64,000 bases of DNA from Hofstenia miamia (lineage: Eukaryota > Xenacoelomorpha > Acoela). The stretch lies in NCBI GenBank assembly GCA_004352715.1, contig SCFE01000022.1, positions 1,847,348 through 1,911,347 on the forward strand, given 5' to 3'. Positions 10,626 to 20,052 of this stretch are shown piece after piece. Positions within the stretch are counted from its first letter, which is position 1. The number at the start of each line of letters is the position of its first letter. The notes under the pieces were generated by a model. The model was not told the origin of the DNA. It saw only the letters and a program-made list of their open reading frames with translations, and made no database searches. Both the position numbers and the translations under genes were made by a program.

Positions 10626-13623
10626 TCTCACTCTGATGTTCCTCCTCCCCGTAACTCTGGCTTTTCCGTGTTGCTTGCCAATGCCCACAGTCTTGTATCT
10701 TTGAATCGTCGTCTCAGCTTTTACAATTTCTTCTTGCAGTCTCCTGTTGACTTCATTTTCATCACTGAAACCTGGCTTGATCCTGCCATTGCTGATAGTG
10801 TTGTTTTTCCCAACTCTACTCTTAAAGTTCTTTCTCGTATGGATCGATCCAGTGGTCGCCATGGTGGTGTTCTCATTGCCTCTCGTCTTCCTAACCTTGA
10901 CATCCGTCCCATTTCTTTCGATTCATTATCCTTCGATTTCTGTTGTGGCTGTGCTGTTGTTCTCAGTGACCACATTGTTTCTCTGCTCTGCGTTTACAAC
11001 CCTCCGTCGAAAAGTGCCTTCCGCATTCCCGTTGCTGATTTATCATCTATGTTCGAGTCTTTTCATGACCAGTCTACCTACCTCTCTCGTCACCTTGGCT
11101 TTTCCATTCGTCCTCATTTTCTTGTTTGTGGTGACTTCAATCTTCCTAATGTCTGCTGGAATGCGTTCGACTCTACTGACACTTATGAGTCTGCAGTTTT
11201 AGAAGTTTTTGCCTGCTATTCTCTTGAACAACTTGTATTTTCTCCTACTTCCAGCTCCTCTCTGCTTGATTTGGTTCTGTGCTCTCACCCCGATTACATA
11301 TTTGACATATCTGTAATACCTGTTCCTGCTAAGCTGTCAGATCACTCATTCGTCAGCTTCAATCTGTTTGTCAACTCTACTTCTCCATCTGCTAATCCGG
11401 CTGCTCCACAATATGCTCGATTTAACAGTGACTTTCTGTCACTTAATGCTGCTCTCTCATCTTCGCTGCCCGTTTTTAGTGATTCCTTCTCAGTTGACGA
11501 TTGGTTCACTTTCTTTCATCAAGTTATTTCTTCTTATGTTCCTCGTCGGCGGAAAAAGCGTGCTTCTCTTCCTTTCTATTTTTCGTCCCTTACTGTGCAC
11601 TCCTTGAATAAATTGGAGTCTTACAAACGCCATTCTGGTACTACTGCTACTCCGAAGCTTGCTTCTCTCACAGAAGATGTTCTCAATTTTATGGAACTTG
11701 ACAAAATCTCTTTTCTGTCCAGCTTCTCGTCCGGTTCTCTTCAAGACTCTTATTCCTTCCTGCGTTCTCTTCATTCCAAGCCTGAGCTCACCTTCTTTCT
11801 GCTCACTCTGACCTGGAGAAAGGTGATCTGTTCAATGCGTATTTTGCCTCTAACTTCTCTGTACCTGTCTCCATGTGCCCTGGTCCGCCTGCTGCCTCCC
11901 CGCTAATCCGACTTTGTGATATGGTCTTCAGCGCTCATGATATTTCTCTCATGCTTAAATCTTGCAAGTTGTCTGGTCCTTGTTATCCTGACGGTGTTCC
12001 TTCCTTGGTAATTCATGAAACCTCCTCCACGCTTTCTATCCATTTAAAGCTTCTTTACTCCTTCATTTGCTCCACTAAGCGCTATCCCGCCTGTTGGAAG
12101 ACATCTTGGATTTCTCCGCTGTTAAAATCTAATCAGCTTCCCTCCTCGCAGGTCACGTCCTACCGCCCAATAGCTATTCTATCTCGACTGTCTATCATCT
12201 TTGAACGCCTTGTTTTTCGTTATGTATTCCCAAAAATTCGTCACCTCATCTCTTCNNNNNNNNNNNNNNNNNNNNNNNNNNNNNNNNNNNNNNNNNNNNN
12301 NNNNNNNNNNNNNNNNNNNNNNNNNNNNNNNNNNNNNNNNNNNNNNNNNNNNNNNNNNNNNNNNNNNNNNNNNNNNNNNNNNNNNNNNNNNNNNNNNNNN
12401 NNNNNNNNNNNNNNNNNNNNNNNNNNNNNNNNNNNNNNNNNNNNNNNNNNNNNNNNNNNNNNNNNNNNNNNNNNNNNNNNNNNNNNNNNNNNNNNNNNNN
12501 NNNNNNNNNNNNNNNNNNNNNNNNNNNNNNNNNNNNNNNNNNNNNNNNNNNNNNNNNNNNNNNNNNNNNNNNNNNNNNNNNNNNNNNNNNNNNNNNNNNN
12601 NNNNNNNNNNNNNNNNNNNNNNNNNNNNNNNNNNNNNNNNNNNNNNNNNNNNNNNNNNNNNNNNNNNNNNNNNNNNNNNNNNNNNNNNNNNNNNNNNNNN
12701 NNNNNNNNNNNNNNNNNNNNNNNNNNNNNNNNNNNNNNNNNNNNNNNNNNNNNNNNNNNNNNNNNNNNNNNNNNNNNNNNNNNNNNNNNNNNNNNNNNNN
12801 NNNNNNNNNNNNNNNNNNNNNNNNNNNNNNNNNNNNNNNNNNNNNNNNNNNNNNNNNNNNNNNNNNNNNNNNNNNNNNNNNNNNNNNNNNNNNNNNNNNN
12901 NNNNNNNNNNNNNNNNNNNNNNNNNNNNNNNNNNNNNNNNNNNNNNNNNNNNNNNNNNNNNNNNNNNNNNNNNNNNNNNNNNNNNNNNNNNNNNNNNNNN
13001 NNNNNNNNNNNNNNNNNNNNNNNNNNNNNNNNNNNNNNNNNNNNNNNNNNNNNNNNNNNNNNNNNNNNNNNNNNNNNNNNNNNNNNNNNNNNNNNNNNAT
13101 TCCTCGCGCCATTCTTCTCTACGCGTCTCCTTGTTGGTGGCCTTCTCGTGCTTTGTTCCACTCCATGGAACGTTTCCAGAAACGCGCTTTCAAATGGATT
13201 TCCTCTTTGGACTATAAAGACGCTCTGCTGAAATTCTCCACTCTCCCGCTGTCACTCTACTTCCATGCCTGTGATCTCCTTCTGTTCAATCGACTACTGA
13301 CTCGCAAATTGGATCTTGATCCTTTTGATTTCATTAAGTTCTCCAATTCCTGCTGCACTCGCTCTGATGATGTTGTCACCTTCTCCATTCGTCGTACAAA
13401 GAAACATCGCACCCTTCACTCGTTTTTCAATCGTGCTTGTACTGCTGCTAATTACATCTTGACTCGCAACCCTCCAACAGCGATTGATTTCTTTTCCCCA
13501 CCACCGAGCTTCAAGAAATCTTTGATGGCTTTCCTCTTTGCTGAGCCCTTCTCCGACTTCGCCTACTCTTCCATTTGCTCCTATTTCATCTCCTGTGACT
13601 GTCCTCGCTGCCGTAAAACTTGA
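10623..13623 (+). pseudogene. LINE family A ORF2: endonuclease and reverse transcriptase, broken
   Basis: The endonuclease runs from about 10668 to 11370: LLANAHSLVSL (catalytic Asn), FIFITETWLD (catalytic Glu), RMDRSSGRHGGVLIA, VCGDFNLP (Asp/Asn) and LSDHSFVSF (catalytic His). It is followed by a linker and, from about 11870, by RT entry sequence including SYRPIAILSRLSIIFERLVF. Between about 11790 and 11815 the frame shifts, so the copy is dead or holds an assembly error. The RT core lies in the gap. After 13099 the C-terminal part resumes (ASPCWWPSRALFHSMERFQK) and ends with a Cys-rich tail, SCDCPRCRKT. No ATG precedes the endonuclease in this frame. Confidence 0.85.
12256..13098. other. 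Assembly gap (843 N)
   Basis: Unknown bases inside the RT core of LINE family A copy 1. Confidence 0.99.
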
Positions 13624-13673
13624 CTTGTTTTTATTTTCTTGTTGTGTATGCCTTCAGCGGCTAAATAAAGTCA

Positions 13674-13692
13674 TTGATTGTTATTATTATTA
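13674..13692 (+). promoter_or_regulatory. LINE family A 3' end: AATAAA and (TTA)n tail
   Basis: AATAAA at 13674-13679 is followed by GTCATTGATTG and four TTA-like units. Copy 2 ends the same way at about 15989-16020 with a longer run. Microsatellite tails instead of poly(A) are seen in several APE LINE clades. Confidence 0.7.
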
Positions 13693-14380
13693 ATACTGAA
13701 ATTAGATAAACAAAAAGAATTTATTAATTGTTTGTGGTATATATTTGAGACGTTTCGCAAATGGTAAAGATACCTAACTCCAGAAGCCATTTTTTTAATT
13801 TTAGTCATTAAAAATTGTTCGAAATTTAAATCATTGTCAATCTCAACACGTAAATAATTTATTGATTCACTTTGCTTTATTGGTACTTGATTTATATTTA
13901 GTTCAATGTTTTTTGTGAGATTTTTAATTGTTTTAGGCGAGAAAATTATAAATTGTGTTTTTTCAATATTTACTTTCAATTGATTATTTGAGAAATACTT
14001 TGTTAAATGTTCGATGTCATTTTAGAGAATTTTTGTAGCATTAAAGGCATTTACATTAGTACTTATGAGACAGGTATCGTCCGCATATTGATAAATATTA
14101 CTGTTTTTTATCTGTTTCGTTATATCATTTACGTAGAATGAGAATAGGATGGGGCCAAGAACTGTGCCCTGAGGTACCACATGGTTAGTTGTAATATATT
14201 TTGATTTTGTGCCATTAAGTATAACTCGTTGCTGTCGATTTATTAGTTATTCTAAAAAATGTTGCTTGCCACATATTCATTTGATTTGATTCTATGATTG
14301 CATTTTAAATTGAGATTTTAAAGGTTTTGTATTCCCCTTTGTTTTAGTGAAATGACCGATTATATTAATTCATTTTTGGT
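13693..14380 (-). pseudogene. LINE family B fragment 1 (reverse transcriptase)
   Basis: Reading the minus strand: PQGTVLGPILFSF near 14150, the intact catalytic box YADD at 14076-14087 within IYQYADDTCLIS, then KVNIEKTQFIIFSPKT at 13980-13935 and a thumb-like segment (INYLRVEIDNDLNF, MASGVRYLYHLRN). A stop near 14023 and others break it. It is AT-rich, unlike family A. Same family as 20053-22105, whose matching region has lost YADD. The upstream part runs into the gap at 14381. Confidence 0.8.
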
Positions 14381-15380
14381 NNNNNNNNNNNNNNNNNNNN
14401 NNNNNNNNNNNNNNNNNNNNNNNNNNNNNNNNNNNNNNNNNNNNNNNNNNNNNNNNNNNNNNNNNNNNNNNNNNNNNNNNNNNNNNNNNNNNNNNNNNNN
14501 NNNNNNNNNNNNNNNNNNNNNNNNNNNNNNNNNNNNNNNNNNNNNNNNNNNNNNNNNNNNNNNNNNNNNNNNNNNNNNNNNNNNNNNNNNNNNNNNNNNN
14601 NNNNNNNNNNNNNNNNNNNNNNNNNNNNNNNNNNNNNNNNNNNNNNNNNNNNNNNNNNNNNNNNNNNNNNNNNNNNNNNNNNNNNNNNNNNNNNNNNNNN
14701 NNNNNNNNNNNNNNNNNNNNNNNNNNNNNNNNNNNNNNNNNNNNNNNNNNNNNNNNNNNNNNNNNNNNNNNNNNNNNNNNNNNNNNNNNNNNNNNNNNNN
14801 NNNNNNNNNNNNNNNNNNNNNNNNNNNNNNNNNNNNNNNNNNNNNNNNNNNNNNNNNNNNNNNNNNNNNNNNNNNNNNNNNNNNNNNNNNNNNNNNNNNN
14901 NNNNNNNNNNNNNNNNNNNNNNNNNNNNNNNNNNNNNNNNNNNNNNNNNNNNNNNNNNNNNNNNNNNNNNNNNNNNNNNNNNNNNNNNNNNNNNNNNNNN
15001 NNNNNNNNNNNNNNNNNNNNNNNNNNNNNNNNNNNNNNNNNNNNNNNNNNNNNNNNNNNNNNNNNNNNNNNNNNNNNNNNNNNNNNNNNNNNNNNNNNNN
15101 NNNNNNNNNNNNNNNNNNNNNNNNNNNNNNNNNNNNNNNNNNNNNNNNNNNNNNNNNNNNNNNNNNNNNNNNNNNNNNNNNNNNNNNNNNNNNNNNNNNN
15201 NNNNNNNNNNNNNNNNNNNNNNNNNNNNNNNNNNNNNNNNNNNNNNNNNNNNNNNNNNNNNNNNNNNNNNNNNNNNNNNNNNNNNNNNNNNNNNNNNNNN
15301 NNNNNNNNNNNNNNNNNNNNNNNNNNNNNNNNNNNNNNNNNNNNNNNNNNNNNNNNNNNNNNNNNNNNNNNNNNNNNNNN
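14381..15380. other. Assembly gap (1000 N)
   Basis: A gap of exactly 1000 N, probably nominal length, between LINE family B fragment 1 and LINE family A copy 2. Confidence 0.99.
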
Positions 15381-16021
15381 TCCTCGCTATTTGCCCTTTT
15401 CCGTAATGTTCCTTTTAATACCTCGTCCGCTGTGAAACTCTCTTTGTTCAAGTCAATTCCTCGCGCCATTCTTCTCTACGCGTCTCCTTGTTGGTGGCCT
15501 TCTCATGCTTTGTTCCACTCCATGGAACGTTTCCAGAAACGCGCTTTCAAATGTATTTCCTCTTTGGACTATAAAGACACTCTGCTGAAATTCTCCACTC
15601 TCCCGCTGTCACTCTACTTCCATGCCTGTGATCTCCTTCTGTTCAATCGACTACTGACTCGCAAATTGGATCTTGATCCTTTTGATTTTTTTAAGTTCTC
15701 TGATTCCTGCTGCACTCGCTCTGATGATGTTGTCACCTTCTCCATTCGTCGTACAAAGAAACATTGCACTCTTCACTCGTTTTTCAATCGCGCTTGTACT
15801 GCTGCTAATTACGTCTTGACTCGCAGCCACCGAGCTTCAAGAAATCTTTGATGGCTTCCCTCTTTGCTGAGCCCTTCTCCAACTTCGCCTACTCTTCCAT
15901 TTGCTCCTATTTCATCTCCTGTGACTGTCCTCGCTGCCGTAAAACTTGACTTGTTTTTATTTTTTTATTGTGTACGCCTTCAGCGGCTAATAAAGTCATT
16001 GATTATTATTATTATTATTAT
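15381..16021 (+). pseudogene. LINE family A, copy 2 (3' end only)
   Basis: Nearly identical to 13099-13692 of copy 1: same ORF2 C-terminus (ASPCWWPSHALFHSMERFQK) and the same AATAAA-(TTA)n end. A net 31-base deletion next to CCACCGAG at about 15826 shifts the frame, so the protein stops early and the Cys-rich tail is lost. Only a few percent of bases differ, so both copies inserted recently or one is a duplicate. Confidence 0.88.
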
Positions 16022-17097
16022 AGTCAAGAACGATCACAAAATAAAATAAAAAAATCGATATACACTGATAACTAGGGCGAATCAATTTAACTTTAATAGA
16101 CATTTCAGAAAAAAATCAAAATAAAATAACATTTTTTACTAAAAAAATTGCTGTAGGTGACTACTAAAATTGGCTTTTGATGTACCCACATTCAAGGAAT
16201 ACTTGCTTTTATCAAAGACCCAGTGTCTTCTATAATGGATGTTTGGATTGATACGACCAACAAAATTATAACGGTGATGCTAACATCATCACTGCTTAAG
16301 CACAATAATAAAATAATAGTAAAATGTAAAATTTTGTGGATCAAATTAAGTCTTTGTCATAGCAGGATTTAAATAATAAATCCTGCGAATGTCGCTATTC
16401 TACAAGTTTGCCAAGGTGCAGAATAGTGCCACGCGAATGCACGCGGACAAAATAAACACTATTAGAGGGTAAAAAATGATGAGAAATGCAATAAAATACA
16501 TGAAAAGTTTAAAATATAATCGATATAGATCGATAACTTTACATAATTCACCAAATTCACAGCACGCGGTAAATATTTAATCATTATAGTTTATAAAACT
16601 ATTAATTTATATAAAATAAATTATTTTTAACTATACAATTACAAAATATAACAAAATATTAAAACAAATAAACAATTAGAAGTGAGAATTATATTTCTTT
16701 AAGTATTTATGATTAAAAATGTACACATTAATAGCTGGCATACTTAGTTTATTTCCCTTAGCCTATTTTTCATAAAGTTGAGGAATTATTGACAAAAAAT
16801 CGAATCACATATTCATATTTCACCCAAATGGAATCACTAAAACCAGACCTGCATTTTAGAATTTAGATATCAAATAGGCAAAATAGCAAAACGTTAAAAT
16901 TCATGACGTCATTCCCCTTAACTATGTATATGTTCTTTAAATAAAAAATTTTCTAAAAAGAATTTGGTTTTGTGGAAGATGTTCCGAAGAAGTCGTTTGT
17001 TTAGTTGAAAATGTTCTAAGCTTTAACAAAATATGCTTGACCAATGGGAGCTTTTGAATAAATTTAAGATTAATATTCTTAACCAAATTTGCTTAAT
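16022..17097. repeat. AT-rich DNA containing the first copy of a 480-bp direct repeat
   Basis: No coding match. 16455-16935 recurs essentially unchanged at 17476-17956. The second copy begins two bases after a single N (17474), so the repeat may be an assembly artefact. A perfect TGACGTCA octamer lies at 16904-16911. Confidence 0.7.
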
Positions 17098-17245
17098 GGG
17101 GCTATTCATAAAATTTTAATTCTTGAATATTCAAAAAATTATAATATCACTATAAGGTTTGCTTAAATTTTTTGTCCTAGGAAAAAATTATGCTTTATTC
17201 AAGAGATATTAAAGATTCAAATGTCAGCCCATTACACACATTTCA
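17098..17245 (-). repeat. Dispersed repeat, also at 50215-50375
   Basis: On the minus strand this segment contains TTTTTTCCTAGGACAAAAAA and TTTAAGCAAAC and ends ATGAATAGCCC. Closely related sequence lies on the plus strand at 50215-50375. Its outer 30 bases recur in inverted orientation at 22106-22138. No protein is encoded. Confidence 0.65.
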
Positions 17246-17475
17246 TAGGAATGACGTCATTAGTAATACAAAACTGGCTCTAAAATAGCTCATTATTTAG
17301 TGTTTTTAAAGAATGAGCTTTTGTATCTACATGTAAGAACACTAAAAACACTTAAATTTTATATTTATTTCAATCACCAACTAGATAAGCAACTTTATTG
17401 ACATAAAAATGACTATATGTATGGCCAATAACATAAGCACAATTAAAGAGTCAAGCAAATTTATTGCTAAAATNA

Positions 17476-17956
17476 AACACTATTAGAGGGTAAAAAATGA
17501 TGAGAAATGCAATAAAATACATGAAAAGTTTAAAATATAATCGATATAGATCGATAACTTTACATAATTCACCAAATTCACAGCACGCGGTAAATATTTA
17601 ATCATTATAGTTTATAAAACTATTAATTTATATAAAATAAATTATTTTTAACTATACAATTACAAAATATAACAAAATATTAAAACAAATAAACAATTAG
17701 AAGTGAGAATTATATTTCTTTAAGTATTTATGATTAAAAATGTACACATTAATAGCTGGCATACTTAGTTTATTTCCCTTAGCCTATTTTTCATAAAGTT
17801 GAGGAATTATTGACAAAAAATCGAATCACATATTCATATTTCACCCAAATGGAATCACTAAAACCAGACCTGCATTTTAGAATTTAGATATCAAATAGGC
17901 AAAATAGCAAAACGTTAAAATTCATGACGTCATTCCCCTTAACTATGTATATGTTC
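17476..17956. repeat. Second copy of the 480-bp direct repeat
   Basis: Matches 16455-16935. It ends exactly where the inverted-repeat transposon begins (GGATGTGTCTC at 17957), whereas copy 1 continues with TTTAAATAAAAAATTTTC. Copy 1 may therefore represent the site without the transposon, unless the join at N 17474 is false. Confidence 0.75.
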
Positions 17957-18126
17957 GGATGTGTCTCACTTCCCCCAAACTCACTTCCCCCAAGTCTGAC
18001 GTCACAAAATATTAAATACCGTTAGAGACAACATTTCGGTGAAATTGTAATTATATATTTAAATAAATATCTATATTTCTTTACACTCTCTTTTGATTAG
18101 TTTTATATACAGTTAAGATTGCTGAA
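17957..18126 (+). repeat. Left terminal inverted repeat (170 bp)
   Basis: Starts GGATGTGTCTCACTTCCCCC and ends AGATTGCTGAA. Partner 19878-20047. Confidence 0.88.
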
Positions 18127-19047
18127 ATACGTAATTGCAATTAAAAAAATGTAAATATGTGCAATAATTATAAGCATTGACTATTTACATATTATATATG
18201 TATATTTTACCCCCGACNCATGTATATTTACAAAATTAAAAATATGCACACTTACTTAAAGGGTGTAAATTTTAAATGTCAAATGAAATCTCTTCATGCA
18301 CTTAATTTGTTTGATATTCCTAAAAGTGATTGTTTGGATAATAAAATTTTTTTAAATTTTTCTTCTAAAATTTTTATAATTTTGTTCCTTTTTTATTTCA
18401 AGATTTAAGTCATTCCATAATCTAGAANAATTGCGTTAGCATGCCTTGTGCTGTGTAATTTCAAAATTCATAGCTAATATATTAATATAAACGCTAATTT
18501 GTTTTGTGTCATATTTACTTCGGACTAATTTCGGGTAGCTATCTATTTCTAAGAAGTATTTTANTTTGGATAATAAAATTTTTTTAAATTTTTCTTCTAA
18601 AATTTTTATAATTTTGTTCCTTTTTTATTTCAAGATTTAAGTCATTCCATAATCTAGAAGCTTTAAATGAAAATGAATCTTGACAATTAATACTACTATG
18701 GAAATTGCAGTTTCTATCATTGGTTTTGATATAATTGCTTAAAACTGTCGAATCTGCTTTTTGAAATGCTCCTTTATTTTTGCAAACAACAATTTGAAAT
18801 AATATACCTGCAAGCGTATCAGTATAAAATAAAAATTAGAAACATTAACCATTAGAGACAACATTTCAGTGAAATGTAATTATATATTTAAATAAATATC
18901 TATATTTCTTTACACTCTATTTTGATTAGCTTTATATGCAGTTAAGATTGCTGAAATACGGAATTGCAATTAAATAAATGTAAATATGTGCAATAATTAT
19001 AAGCATTGACTATTTACATATTATATATGTATATTTTACCCCCGACA
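18018..19047 (+). repeat. Internal direct duplications of the transposon
   Basis: 18018-18217 resembles 18848-19047; 18334-18427 equals 18566-18660; 18429-18563 resembles 19076-19204. Each shorter piece ends or begins at a single N. The pattern suggests alternative copies of one element placed side by side by the assembler. Confidence 0.7.
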
Positions 19048-19877
19048 CTGTTTAGATCTAACCTGATGATTAGAGAATTGCGTTAGCATGCCTTGTGCTG
19101 TGTAATTTCAAAATTCATAGCTAATATATAAACGCTAATTTGTTTTGTGTCATATTTACTTCGGACTAATTTCGGGTAGCTTATCTATTTCTAAGAAGTA
19201 TTTTACAGATTCGTAGTGTAAGACAACACAGCCGTTTCTAATATGGAAATTACAGGTTTAAATCCTGTCGAATCTGCTTTTTGAAATGCTCCTTTATTTT
19301 TGCAAACAACAATTTGAAATAATATACCTGCAGGCGTACCAGTATAAAATAAAAATCAGAAACATTAGCGATTTTTGTTTAACACCTGGATGATATAAAT
19401 TTCTGTATTGTATTTGTAAATAGCAAACCAATGTGATGCATTATTACGATTTTTCCAGATTCCTGGTCCCCCTCGAGTAATATACTCAAGTATTAACTGC
19501 TTTTAATGCAGGGGTGTCATGAGAGAGCTGACTCCCACTCATTGTTGCCAGGCTAATTCTAAATTCTAGTAAAATACATGTAAAAAATTACATTCAAAAT
19601 TTTATAAACAACTCTCCATTACTGCTAAAAGGAATAGAATAGTCTGCCAGGACAAACAACGCATATTATCTGATCGGGAAATTTATCAGTTATATAATAA
19701 ACAATTAGCAAACAAACAAATTACGAATGAATGTGAAAAAATTAATTACTAATTACAACAAAGTACAAAAATAATGAACATAAATAAATTTCTATCTTAA
19801 ATATATATCTATTTTCGAAGGACTGCTAAATATTTACTAAATGCAAATGGCGAACCTCAACATTTATATTTATTTAA

Positions 19878-20047
19878 TTCAGCAATCTTAACTGCATATA
19901 AAACTAATCAAAATAGAGTGTAAAGAAATATAGATATTTATTTAAATATATAATTACAATTTCACTGAAAAGTTGTCTCTAACGGTATTTAATATTTTGT
20001 GACGTCAGACTTGGGGGAAGTGAGTTTGGGGGAAGTGAGACACATCC
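19878..20047 (-). repeat. Right terminal inverted repeat (170 bp)
   Basis: Reverse complement of 17957-18126, ending CACATCC. CTTAA follows. Confidence 0.88.
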
Positions 20048-20052
20048 CTTAA

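Larger units (their letters stand above)
9885..13692 (+). mobile_element. LINE family A, copy 1 (nearly full length, interrupted by an assembly gap)
   Basis: A non-LTR retrotransposon with ORF1, an apurinic-type endonuclease, an RT and a 3' end made of AATAAA followed by a short (TTA)n run. Order and motifs fit the APE LINEs (CR1/jockey/I/Rex group); I cannot fix the clade because most of the RT lies in Ns (12256-13098). The coding strand is very C- and T-rich and clearly GC-richer than the flanks, which suggests a young insertion or unusual composition. A family-B LINE on the opposite strand starts immediately after the tail. Confidence 0.9.
17957..20048. mobile_element. DNA transposon with 170-bp terminal inverted repeats
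   Basis: 17957-18126 and 19878-20047 are inverted copies with only a few mismatches, beginning GGATGTGTCTCACTTCCCCC. Each contains two CACTTCCCCCAA units and a palindromic TGACGTCA. The right end is followed by TTAA (20049-20052), the target of piggyBac and Kolobok transposons. The left end is preceded by GTTC, so no duplication can be shown. The interior is AT-rich, has no transposase, and contains internal direct copies of subterminal sequence. It interrupts the 3' part of LINE family B fragment 2. Single Ns at 18218, 18428 and 18564 make the interior order uncertain. Confidence 0.75.

Noticed and set aside
18220-18408. 62-codon open frame inside the inverted-repeat transposon
   Set aside because: AT-rich, starts next to a single N, no transposase motif.
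19240-19270. tRNA T-arm-like sequence (ACAGGTTTAAATCCTGT)
   Set aside because: No acceptor, D or anticodon arm at proper spacing, and a related copy at about 18720 lacks the stem.
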